In this document: piece after piece, positions 16,863 through 23,002 of the stretch
Layout: each line of letters opens with the position of its first letter
Position numbering within the stretch: position 1 is the stretch's first letter
IMG/VR virus record: IMGVR_UViG_3300023503_000004
Span: 1-29,300 of that record
Origin: a virus
Strand: one strand, 5' to 3'
DNA length: 29,300 nt
Made by a program: the position numbers and the translations under genes
Notes under the pieces: model-generated
The model's input: the letters and a program-made list of their open reading frames with translations, nothing else
Databases searched by the model: none
Told to the model about the DNA's origin: nothing

Positions 16863-17114
16863 ATGCGAGACGAACAACGCATGCCGGAATGGCGGGAACA
16901 TCTCATGATCTCGCCGCTTGGATTCATCTTCTCCCGTTGGTTCGCCTGCGGCGCCGTCATATCCTTATTCAGCGTGAAATGGGGCGGATACGTGTACGCG
17001 TGCATGTTCCTCTTCTTCCTGGCCTGGTGCGTCGCCCACCTCTTCGTGGACGTCGAGACACGACTCGTCACGTGGGCCGCTTCCTGGAAACCGCCCGAGA
17101 AACAGCGGTCTTGA
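16863..17114 (+). CDS. Small two-helix membrane protein encoded against the operon
   Basis: An 83-residue plus-strand ORF between the chaperone and tape-measure genes. The ATG at 16863 has GGAGG nine bases upstream; an in-frame longer version from 16764 would overlap the tape-measure start. It has two hydrophobic segments (about 19-36, LGFIFSRWFACGAVISLF, and about 39-61, WGGYVYACMFLFFLAWCVAHLFV) and a charged C-terminal tail. Its composition reads as a real membrane protein, while the opposite strand here encodes nothing plausible. It could be a moron gene such as a superinfection-exclusion protein, or a misplaced holin. The last about 47 bases overlap the T-like ORF on the other strand. Confidence 0.6.
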   Translation: MRDEQRMPEWREHLMISPLGFIFSRWFACGAVISLFSVKWGGYVYACMFLFFLAWCVAHLFVDVETRLVTWAASWKPPEKQRS

Positions 17115-17175
17115 CGGCCCGCTCGAACACCGGCCACGGGTACTCCCATGCGTGGTGATGCCCGAGCATGATCAT
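17068..17175 (-). CDS. T-like tail-assembly chaperone ORF (-1 frame extension of G)
   Basis: From the ATG at 17175, which overlaps the G-like stop as ATGA, this reads 35 residues (MIMLGHHHAWEYPWPVFERA, then KTAVSRAVSRKRPT). The frame is open upstream in the -1 frame relative to the 17519-17172 gene and passes through GAIVDLACAM, so a -1 frameshift would give a G-T fusion like lambda gpGT. Just before the overlap is AAGGAGGGG, a Shine-Dalgarno-like sequence that can either start a gene or promote frameshifting. Either coupling or programmed slippage is possible. I favour a T-like role from position and the His/Trp motif. Confidence 0.6.
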   Translation of the reverse strand: MIMLGHHHAWEYPWPVFERAVKTAVSRAVSRKRPT

Positions 17176-17519
17176 GGCGCAGGCGAGATCGACAATGGCG
17201 CCGGCCCCTCCTTCGCCGCCGCGTCGCCGATCCGTTGCAGCCGCCGCATCGCGGCGGCGAAAATAGGGTTTACCTCCGCCACCGCGTCGTAGACGGCCAA
17301 CAACGCCGATGGCGTCGCCGCGTCGAGCGCGGCCGCGTCGAGCCCGGTGGCGAGCAGGACGGCGCAGGTCGGCACCTCGTGGTCGAGGAGCAAGTCAAGC
17401 CGGTCCAGGTCGCATGCCTCCAGCTTGTCGAACACCTGCTTGATCTCGGCCACGGTCAATTCCTTGACCGTCACCTCGCGGCCGGCGAACTCGATGACCT
17501 TCCCGTTGCGCGGCACCAT
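17172..17519 (-). CDS. Tail assembly chaperone (G-like)
   Basis: 115 residues from the ATG at 17519, which overlaps the stop of the 50-codon gene as TGATG; a further upstream start in the same frame is less likely. It begins VPRNGKVIEFAGREVTVKELTVAEIKQVFDKLE, a pattern typical of the small acidic/helical protein encoded before the tape measure. Its length and place match lambda gpG, which keeps the tape-measure protein soluble and recruits major tail subunits. Near its end lies a G-rich AAGGAGGGG tract and an open -1 frame. Confidence 0.68.
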   Translation of the reverse strand: MVPRNGKVIEFAGREVTVKELTVAEIKQVFDKLEACDLDRLDLLLDHEVPTCAVLLATGLDAAALDAATPSALLAVYDAVAEVNPIFAAAMRRLQRIGDAAAKEGPAPLSISPAP

Positions 17520-17671
17520 CACGCCACACCGTGTTTCCGCAACCATTCCGCCTGGGCCGGCCGAACCTCGATGGTGTCGCCCTTGCGCCAGGTTTTTTCC
17601 TGGTGGGTGTGGTCACGCTTCAGGGTGATGGTTTCCTTGCCGTTGCCGGCAGCCTTTTTCCTGGTCGTCAT
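17519..17671 (-). CDS. Short 50-residue phage protein between tail tube and chaperone genes
   Basis: A 50-codon ORF starting at 17671 behind GGGAGGGACGAT and stopping at 17519, where its TGA overlaps the next ATG (TGATG). It begins MTTRKKAAGNGKETITLKR and ends AEWLRKHGVA. The central KTWRKGDTIEVRPAQAEWL resembles short phage proteins that carry a small beta-hairpin fold and often sit near head-tail genes. Function unknown. The ribosome site and both-side coupling argue that it is real. Confidence 0.68.
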   Translation of the reverse strand: MTTRKKAAGNGKETITLKRDHTHQEKTWRKGDTIEVRPAQAEWLRKHGVA

Positions 17672-17689
17672 ATCGTCCCTCCCATCTTT

Positions 17690-17745
17690 TGAGCAATGAG
17701 TGCTGAGTGCTGAGTATCACTCATCGCTCATTGCTCATTGCTCAT
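17690..17745. repeat. Repeat-rich hairpin after the major tail gene (GAGCAATGAG units)
   Basis: GAGCAATGAG at 17691-17700 is perfectly inverted as CTCATTGCTC at 17727-17736, and the intervening bases extend the stem imperfectly around a CTGAGTAT loop. Extra copies of the unit (CATTGCTCAT) follow to about 17745. No T-run follows on the leftward strand. It sits just downstream of the major tail gene, where a partial terminator or mRNA stabiliser would make sense. A related sequence occurs at 22955-23002. Confidence 0.65.
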
Positions 17746-17747
17746 CA

Positions 17748-18488
17748 CTACTCAATGTAGATGATCTCGAACGGCCACGACTTGCCGGCCGGCGTCAGCA
17801 GCTCGGCGTCGAACTGCAGCTCGGAAAAATCCTCGGCCAGAAAGTCCACCGGAGACGCCGGCCGGATCCGGGCCTCGTGCACCGTGACGGTGCAGTCCTT
17901 GCCGTTCGCGTCGTTGCGGCCGTCGAGCAGGAGCCGGACCGCCACCACCGGCTGGGTCGCGCCCGCGATCAGGTGGCCGGACTCGGCGCCGTAGGCGTAG
18001 TCCACGAGAATCGTATCGCCGTCGTTGATCGATCCGCCGGCGAGCGCCTTGACCATGCCGAGCCGGGCGTGCACCTCGTAGTCCGTGCCCTCGGCATAGG
18101 TGGTCGAGCCAGTCGCGTCGGTCACCACCACGCTGGACACGTCCATGTGGGCGAGCCGCACCCACCGGTCGAGGCGCGCGACAACCGGCTCGTCGGTCAC
18201 CGTGCCCGCCGCCGCGGTCCGGCTCGTGGCTGTGCCCAGGAAGATGTTGGCCAGCACGTCCTTGTCCAGCTCGTTGAGCGTCAGCCCCAGGGTGGTGGCC
18301 GTGATCCGCGTCACCGAGGCCAGGGTCTGACCCGCGGTGCCGCGCTTGCGGCTGACCAGCTTCTTCTCCTCGGTCTCGACGTTGAGCTCGAATCGCGTGG
18401 CGTTGCCGGCCAGGACGAAACCCTGGCTCGCGCCGGCGGCGTCCAGCCGGTCCATATACAGGTCGCCGGTCCCAAGAAATCCGTTCAT
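17748..18488 (-). CDS. Major tail protein (tail tube)
   Basis: 246 residues from the second of two adjacent ATGs (18488), five bases after AGGAGG; the first ATG at 18491 is only two bases away from that site. The N-terminus MNGFLGTGDLYMDRLDAAGA followed by GNATRFELNVETEEKKLVSRKRGTAG is characteristic of phage tail-tube proteins. It continues with LNELDKDVLANIFLG and a beta-rich C-terminus (PFEIIYIE). It polymerises around the tape measure to form the tail tube. It is followed by a hairpin-rich gap, unlike most neighbours, in keeping with a highly expressed gene. Confidence 0.8.
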   Translation of the reverse strand: MNGFLGTGDLYMDRLDAAGASQGFVLAGNATRFELNVETEEKKLVSRKRGTAGQTLASVTRITATTLGLTLNELDKDVLANIFLGTATSRTAAAGTVTDEPVVARLDRWVRLAHMDVSSVVVTDATGSTTYAEGTDYEVHARLGMVKALAGGSINDGDTILVDYAYGAESGHLIAGATQPVVAVRLLLDGRNDANGKDCTVTVHEARIRPASPVDFLAEDFSELQFDAELLTPAGKSWPFEIIYIE

Positions 18489-18504
18489 CATCCCCTCCTC
18501 ATCG

Positions 18505-18969
18505 TCATCGTTTGACGCCGGCGCGTGGCGCGCCGACAAAGGTCATGTCCATGGTCAGGTAGTAGTACGGGTGCGGCTGCACGTGATCCCGGTCGTCGCC
18601 GAACGACCAGGCGACATCGTCGGTCAGCCGGTACGGGGTGAACGCCCGCTGGTCCCACAGCCCGAGCAGGGCCTCGAGGAGCTGATCGATGGCGTCCAGC
18701 CCGTCGCTGATCGCGCCGGCGGTATAGACGCCACCGATGAGCCGGAACGCCGGCCGCGTGTCCTTGCGCGAGCCCGCGCCGCCCGCCGGCCGGACGATCA
18801 CGAACGGGAAATCCTCGCCCTGGGCCGTCCCGCCGCCGCGTTTGGGCGGCAGACCGCCCCGGACGACGCGCGGCGGCCTCGTCTCCCCGGGATTCGCCGG
18901 GTCGTCGAACGCGAGCCCGGCCACGGCCGCGGCCACGCGCAGTTCGAGCTTGTCCAGCAGCTCGATCAT
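18505..18969 (-). CDS. Tail terminator-like protein (gpU position)
   Basis: A 154-residue protein. The start overlaps the GPZ-like stop as ATGA at 18969. It has an N-terminal helix (MIELLDKLELRVAAAVAG), DFPFVIVRPAGG in the middle, then VYTAGAISDGLDAIDQLLEALLGLW and PHPYYYLTMDMTF near the end. Strand-helix-strand layout and position between GPZ-like and major tail genes match tail-terminator/gpU-like proteins that cap the tube. Recognition is mainly by context. Confidence 0.65.
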   Translation of the reverse strand: MIELLDKLELRVAAAVAGLAFDDPANPGETRPPRVVRGGLPPKRGGGTAQGEDFPFVIVRPAGGAGSRKDTRPAFRLIGGVYTAGAISDGLDAIDQLLEALLGLWDQRAFTPYRLTDDVAWSFGDDRDHVQPHPYYYLTMDMTFVGAPRAGVKR

Positions 18970-19574
18970 GGCCGGGCCACCTCATGGAGCGCCGCGTACC
19001 GGATTTCCTGGTCGAACCGGCGGACGAACTCGTCGGCCACGCGGCCCTCGGCGGTCTCGAGGAATTTCTCGAAATGCTCCCCAACGTCGATGGCAGCCCG
19101 CACCACCGGGAAACGGCCGCGCCGGACCTCGCCCTCGGGCGCGAACTCCACATGCCGCCGCCGCATGACCGGATACAAGGCCGGGTCGTAGTAGCGGCTG
19201 GACTTGCGGATCCAGACTTTCTCGCGGCTGGTGTATATCCTCGCGACGAAAGCGCCGCGGTAGAACCGCCGGCCGACACGGGTGCCGCGCGCTGTCTGCC
19301 GCGGCGTGCCGATGGTGACCGCATCCACCGGGTTGAGCCCGAACCAGACGCGGGCCGTATCGTCATCGTTGCCGACGCGGGAGACGAACACCCGGCGGGC
19401 GAGCCGCTTCTGCGGTATGCGCTCCTTTGCTGCCACGTAGCGCAGCGCCTCGCGCCGCAGCCAGCGGGCCGTCTTGCGCAAAGCCCTGGCCCGCGCGACA
19501 CGGATCTCAGGCTCGATCGCGCCGACGCCCCTGGCCGCCTGTTCGATCCGGCTTTCCACATCGATCGTGATCAC
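18966..19574 (-). CDS. Minor tail protein Z-like (GPZ family)
   Basis: 202 residues from a GTG at 19574 that overlaps the FII-like stop as GTGA; the longer open frame upstream is a shadow. It is very Arg-rich. Segments VARARALRKTARWLRREALRYVAA and RLARRVFVS...VWFGLNPV, GRRFYRGAFVARI match the feel of prophage minor tail protein Z / HK97 gp10-like completion proteins. It probably acts at the head-proximal end of the tail during joining. Order FII, Z, U, V is the same as in lambda. Confidence 0.72.
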   Translation of the reverse strand: MITIDVESRIEQAARGVGAIEPEIRVARARALRKTARWLRREALRYVAAKERIPQKRLARRVFVSRVGNDDDTARVWFGLNPVDAVTIGTPRQTARGTRVGRRFYRGAFVARIYTSREKVWIRKSSRYYDPALYPVMRRRHVEFAPEGEVRRGRFPVVRAAIDVGEHFEKFLETAEGRVADEFVRRFDQEIRYAALHEVARP

Positions 19575-19885
19575 GAGTCCACCCCCACGAGCAGCACCTC
19601 CAGCATGCCGGCGTCGTCGGTCACGTCCTCGACGGTCCACGTCTCCCCGTCGATCGCCATGACCTGCCCGGGCACCGGCACGGCCGGCAGAGCGGCGGCC
19701 GCCACGTGGAGCCGCCGACGACGGATTAGCAGCCCGTCGTACCGCTGCTCCGCCCGGCCGACGGGCAGCGGCTCGACCACGGCGACCACCTGGACGCCGT
19801 CGATATCGCGCTGGGCCGCGAACCCGGCTTCCGTGTCCAGGAAGGCCGCGTTGTCCGCCCGGATCTGGTCGAGCAGCGTCGCCAT
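19571..19885 (-). CDS. Head-tail joining protein, FII-like
   Basis: A 104-residue protein. N-terminal helix MATLLDQIRADNAAFLDTEAGFA, then beta strands VQVVAVVEPLPV, RRLHVAAAALP, and VPGQVMAIDGETWTVEDVTDDAGMLEVLLVG. This helix plus small beta-barrel layout, the length of about 105-117 residues and the place after the capsid genes fit lambda gpFII-type connectors that form the tail-attachment surface. Confidence 0.68.
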   Translation of the reverse strand: MATLLDQIRADNAAFLDTEAGFAAQRDIDGVQVVAVVEPLPVGRAEQRYDGLLIRRRRLHVAAAALPAVPVPGQVMAIDGETWTVEDVTDDAGMLEVLLVGVDS

Positions 19886-19898
19886 CGGCCGTCACCCG

Positions 19899-20171
19899 TC
19901 ACCGCCGGTCCGCCGAGAGGTTGGCCAGCAGCTCGAGCAGCTCGGCCTTGCGGGCCCTGGCCGGGTACTCGACGCCGGCCGCCTCCAGCCGCTCCTTGAT
20001 CTCGTCCACGGTGAGATCCTCGAAGGCCTCCTCGTCGGCGGCCGCCTCCAGGATCTCGACCGCCCCGATCTCGACAAGCTCGCCGGCCAGGTCCTCGTGG
20101 CAGTCCCACTCCGTTCCGGGCAGGTGATACCGGCCATCGGCCTTCACGGAAAAGATCGATCGCACGCGCAT
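19899..20171 (-). CDS. Small head protein with C-terminal HeH/LEM-like domain
   Basis: 90 residues from the ATG at 20171, two bases after the major capsid stop; the long upstream frame is a shadow of the capsid gene. The N-terminus MRVRSIFSVKADGRYHLPGTEWDCHEDLAGELVEIGAVEIL reads like a short phage beta-rich protein. The C-terminal about 35 residues (LTVDEIKERLEAAGVEYPARARKAELLELL) match the helix-extended-helix (HeH/LEM, SAP-like) pattern. It takes the place of lambda FI, a DNA-packaging accessory. A role in DNA contact during packaging is inference. Confidence 0.68.
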   Translation of the reverse strand: MRVRSIFSVKADGRYHLPGTEWDCHEDLAGELVEIGAVEILEAAADEEAFEDLTVDEIKERLEAAGVEYPARARKAELLELLANLSADRR

Positions 20172-20173
20172 GG

Positions 20174-21211
20174 TTACACCACCTTGGCCGAGATGAACGC
20201 GTCGGGCTGCTCCAGGGCCATGAGCGGCGCGGACTGGAGCATCACCCAACGCACGGACGGGTCTTCCTCTTCCCAGGACTTCGGGAAGCGGGCCACCGCG
20301 GCCAGGCCACCGGCCCGCAGGTCCTGGATGGCGCCGTAGAGCCGGCGGCAGCGCGCCCGGGTGGAGCCGAGCCAGACCTTGTCGGCCGGCACCATGGGCT
20401 TGACCTGGCCGTCCACGGGATCCTCGTACCATTCCTTGTAGGAGTAGAGGGTCAGCGAGACGCCGGCCTCCTCGAGGTCGCCCAGGTAGGTGACGCCGTT
20501 GGGGAGCTGGCGCGGCTCGAACGAACCGACCATGACCCGACGGTTGTCCAGGGCGTCCATGACCTTCTGATGCTGGCGGAGCGCCTTCCAGGCGTCCAGC
20601 CCGACGATCATCACGTCCGGCACGAGCCCGGAATCCTTGGACGCGAGATCGCACCAGTCGATGAGGTCGCCGAGCGGGTCGCTGTTGGCGTCGGACCACA
20701 GGGACGCGCCGGCGAGGGTGATCTTGTGGGTGGACGGCATGCCGAAGTCCACGGTGGCGTCGACGCCGTCGCCCACGCAGGTGACCACGCCGGTGTCCAG
20801 GGCCTCGGCGGCCTGCACCTCCTCGCGGCGCGAGAACCGGTCGTCGAGATCGGCCAGGATGCGGCCCAGCTCGCGCTGCGCCCGCTGGGCCGGGCCGTCG
20901 CCGGGAGCGTAGATGGTGTTGCCCGCCTCGCGGGTGAAGAACTCCTGCGGCGTGATGGACTCCTTCTCCTTGAGGTACGGCGGGGTGAAGGTCTTGGTCT
21001 CGTAGCCGTCTTTCTCCACCACCTTGCCTTCGGCCAGCGGCGAGACGTAGGCCGCGATCTTGCGGCCGCCGCGGATGATGTCCAGGTCCACGTGCTTGGT
21101 GGCGAACTCCCGCGTCTCGGTGAAGAACAGGTCGCGCAGGAAGCTCCGCGCCGGCGGCATCTTGCGCAGGGCCTCCAGCATGGTTCGGGTATCGTAGATG
21201 CTGATGGGCAT
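20174..21211 (-). CDS. Major capsid protein (lambda E family)
   Basis: 345 residues with AAGGGAGGACACG before the ATG. It starts MPISIYDTRTMLEALRKMPPARSFLRDLFF, then FATKHVDLDIIRGGRKIAAYVSPL and VEKDGYETKTFTPPYLKEKESITPQEFF, a recognisable pattern of lambda-E-type capsid proteins. The later part has VPDVMIVGLDAWKALRQHQKVMDALDNRR and a C-terminal SWEEEDPSVRWVMLQSAPLMALEQPDAFISAKVV, also typical. Length fits lambda E (about 341). Forms the icosahedral shell; stabilised by the decoration protein encoded just upstream. Confidence 0.92.
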   Translation of the reverse strand: MPISIYDTRTMLEALRKMPPARSFLRDLFFTETREFATKHVDLDIIRGGRKIAAYVSPLAEGKVVEKDGYETKTFTPPYLKEKESITPQEFFTREAGNTIYAPGDGPAQRAQRELGRILADLDDRFSRREEVQAAEALDTGVVTCVGDGVDATVDFGMPSTHKITLAGASLWSDANSDPLGDLIDWCDLASKDSGLVPDVMIVGLDAWKALRQHQKVMDALDNRRVMVGSFEPRQLPNGVTYLGDLEEAGVSLTLYSYKEWYEDPVDGQVKPMVPADKVWLGSTRARCRRLYGAIQDLRAGGLAAVARFPKSWEEEDPSVRWVMLQSAPLMALEQPDAFISAKVV

Positions 21212-21254
21212 TTTTCGTGTCCTCCCTTGGTTCGAGCAGTTGGAGAGCCGGAAG

Positions 21255-21290
21255 GCCGGAGCCCGACGCGGACCGCCGGCCGGCTCCGGC
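21255..21290. repeat. Inverted repeat between decoration and major capsid genes
   Basis: GCCGGAGCC (21255-21263) and GGCTCCGGC (21282-21290) form a perfect 9-bp stem in the 100-base gap between the D- and E-like genes. The loop is itself GC-rich. No T-run follows. Nearly identical ribosome-site blocks (AAGGGAGGACACG) occur on both sides of it, at about 21219 and 21307, suggesting a duplicated leader. It may tune relative amounts of decoration and capsid protein by mRNA processing. Confidence 0.55.
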
Positions 21291-21310
21291 GCGTGTTCCC
21301 GTGTCCTCCC

Positions 21311-21646
21311 TTACTTCAGGTAGATGGAAAGCTGGCGCAGGGCGTCCTTGACGTCGGCCGGCGTGGTCGCGCCGCCCAGGGTGAGGGCGCCCGCGTTGAA
21401 CTCGCCGCACAGGGCCACCAGGCCGGCAGCGTCGGCAGCGGAGGCGTCCACGTCGTCGAGCAGGATGCACCGCGGCGACTCGGATCCGTCGGTGGCCGCG
21501 GCGTCGCAGAGCGCGTACTTGCCGCTGGCGGTGATCCGCCCCAGGACGGCGCCGCGGGTCAGGGCGGCCCCGGCGGCGATGGTCACCGTGTCGGTGACGA
21601 TGGGATGCGCGCCGGCGATCAGGTTGTCAGGCGTGTAGGTCTCCAT
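21311..21646 (-). CDS. Head decoration protein (lambda D family)
   Basis: 111 residues behind GGAGGGGAACGACC. The sequence METYTPDNLIAGAHPIVTDTVTI followed by GAALTRGAVLGRI, then CILLDDVDASAADAAGLVALCGEFNAGAL, is the standard pattern of lambda D / HDPD decoration proteins, and the length matches. Trimers of this protein clamp the expanded capsid. Order protease-scaffold, D, E is the same as in lambda. Confidence 0.92.
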   Translation of the reverse strand: METYTPDNLIAGAHPIVTDTVTIAAGAALTRGAVLGRITASGKYALCDAAATDGSESPRCILLDDVDASAADAAGLVALCGEFNAGALTLGGATTPADVKDALRQLSIYLK

Positions 21647-21673
21647 GGTCGTTCCCCTCCTTTCGATCAGGTA

Positions 21674-22063
21674 TTACCGGTTCGCGCCGGCGACGATCCC
21701 GGCGACGATGCTCTTCAGCTCGCCGGCCTCGTCCGCGCCGTCATGCGCCGTGTCCACCACCGGGATCTCGGCCGCGTCGGCGGCGAGATCGGCGGCGGCC
21801 TCGACGGCCGCCTTCTTCTGGCGCTCCAGGACAGCCAGGGCGGCCTTCTCCTTGGTGGTCTCGCCGTCCATGGCCATCTCCCACAACTTGGCGGCCAGGC
21901 TGCCGTCGGCCGGCTTGTCGCCCAGCTCCATGACCGCGGCGATCCGTTCCCGCTCGGCCTTGGCGCCCTCGGCGCGGAAATGGGCCGCGATGTCAGGATG
22001 GTCCTGGGCCACGGTCTCGATGGTGACCGCCAGCGCCGTGTTCTTGTTGTCGTCCTTGCTCAT
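21674..22063 (-). CDS. Nested scaffold protein (Nu3-like) inside the protease gene
   Basis: An in-frame ATG at 22063 is preceded by AAGGAGGGGAACGATC, one of the strongest ribosome sites in the window, although it lies in the middle of the protease ORF. Starting there gives 129 residues (MSKDDNKNTALAVTIETVAQ...) with a helical, acidic, alanine-rich sequence. The layout is that of lambda C/Nu3, where the scaffold is made as an independent product from the 3' part of the protease gene. It would guide capsid assembly and be cleaved away. Confidence 0.72.
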   Translation of the reverse strand: MSKDDNKNTALAVTIETVAQDHPDIAAHFRAEGAKAERERIAAVMELGDKPADGSLAAKLWEMAMDGETTKEKAALAVLERQKKAAVEAAADLAADAAEIPVVDTAHDGADEAGELKSIVAGIVAGANR

Positions 22064-22963
22064 GATCGTTCCCCTCCTTGTCGATCCGTTTCCGTCGTTC
22101 GTGCCGGGGCCTGCCGCCAGCTCGGCGATCAACCCCTCCATGTTCCCCAGCCGGTCCGCCATGCCGGCGGCGATCGCGGCCTCGCCCACCAAGATGCCGC
22201 CGCGGCCGAAATCCGTGACCACCGTCTCCTCGTCCACTCCGCGGTTGCGCGCCACGGCCGCGACGAACACGGCGGCGATGGCGTCGGCCCGCTGGAGCAG
22301 TTCGGCCCGGCCCTCGTCCGTGGCCGGGTCCACCCGCTTTTTCGGCGACACGGTGGACACGATCTCGATCACGTCGTCGTCCGCCTTGCGGGTCCCGATC
22401 ACCACGCCGATGGAGCCCAGCTCCGCCGTGGGGTCGACGACGATCTCCGACGCGGCCGACGCGATCCAGTAGGCGGCGGACGCGGCCGCGCCGTTGACGT
22501 AGGCGACGATCCGCTTTTCGTTGCGCGCGGCGTACACCATGTCGGCGAACTCGTTGGTCCCGGCCACCTGGCCGCCGGGCGAATCCACGGCCAGGACGAC
22601 CGCCTCGATCCCCGGCGCGTCCAGGGCCTCCTGGAAGCTCGTCGCCAGGCGGGCGATGGACGTGGCGCCGGAGATGTCGTCGAACAGCCCGGCATAGCGG
22701 AAGATCGGCCCGCGCACCGGCAGCACCGCCACCGGACCGCGCCGAACCGCCAGGCTCTGTTCCGACAGCCGCTCCCCCGGCCTGGTCATCACCGCGTCGA
22801 TCTCATGGTCCAGCGCCCGCGCGGCCCTGGTCCGCGCCGCGGCCTCGAGGTCGCCGCGGCCGTCGAGCACCGACAGGATCAGCGCCATGCCGTCGCGCGA
22901 TATCAGCCACGGCTGCCCGAGGACCGCGCCATTGATCCGCTTCATGTCAGGCATTTCACGCAT
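21674..22963 (-). CDS. Capsid maturation protease (S49, lambda C-like) with scaffold C-terminus
   Basis: 429 residues from the first ATG; ATGs at codons 4 and 7 are equally plausible since AGGAG lies only two bases before the first. The S49 peptidase core spans about 75-260: VLPVRGPIF, AVVLAVDSPGGQVAG (125-135), the nucleophile region NGAAASAAYW with Ser162, ELGSIGVVIG, and a lysine pair in SPKKR (208-209) as general-base candidate. The C-terminal about 130 residues are charged and helical, consistent with a scaffold. It cuts the scaffold and portal-zone proteins during head maturation. The tail of the gene also contains a nested start. Confidence 0.85.
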   Translation of the reverse strand: MREMPDMKRINGAVLGQPWLISRDGMALILSVLDGRGDLEAAARTRAARALDHEIDAVMTRPGERLSEQSLAVRRGPVAVLPVRGPIFRYAGLFDDISGATSIARLATSFQEALDAPGIEAVVLAVDSPGGQVAGTNEFADMVYAARNEKRIVAYVNGAAASAAYWIASAASEIVVDPTAELGSIGVVIGTRKADDDVIEIVSTVSPKKRVDPATDEGRAELLQRADAIAAVFVAAVARNRGVDEETVVTDFGRGGILVGEAAIAAGMADRLGNMEGLIAELAAGPGTNDGNGSTRRGTIMSKDDNKNTALAVTIETVAQDHPDIAAHFRAEGAKAERERIAAVMELGDKPADGSLAAKLWEMAMDGETTKEKAALAVLERQKKAAVEAAADLAADAAEIPVVDTAHDGADEAGELKSIVAGIVAGANR

Positions 22964-23002
22964 TGCTCCTCATTGCTCAGCACTCATTGCTCATTGCTCT
23001 TC
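22955..23002. repeat. Second copy of the CTCATTGCTC repeat cluster
   Basis: Between the portal stop and the protease start, the plus strand reads a cluster of CATTGCTC units: CTCATTGCTCAGCACTCA, then TTGCTCATTGCTC. CTCAGCACTCATTGCTC (17 bases) also occurs in the opposite orientation in the 17690-17745 cluster. The units overlap the last codons of the portal gene and its ATG-rich spacer. The origin is unclear. Confidence 0.6.

Noticed and set aside
16838-17149. 103-codon minus-strand frame between chaperone and tape measure
   Set aside because: Composition is unlike phage proteins and it shadows the plus-strand membrane ORF; the T-like frame explains the conserved-looking part.
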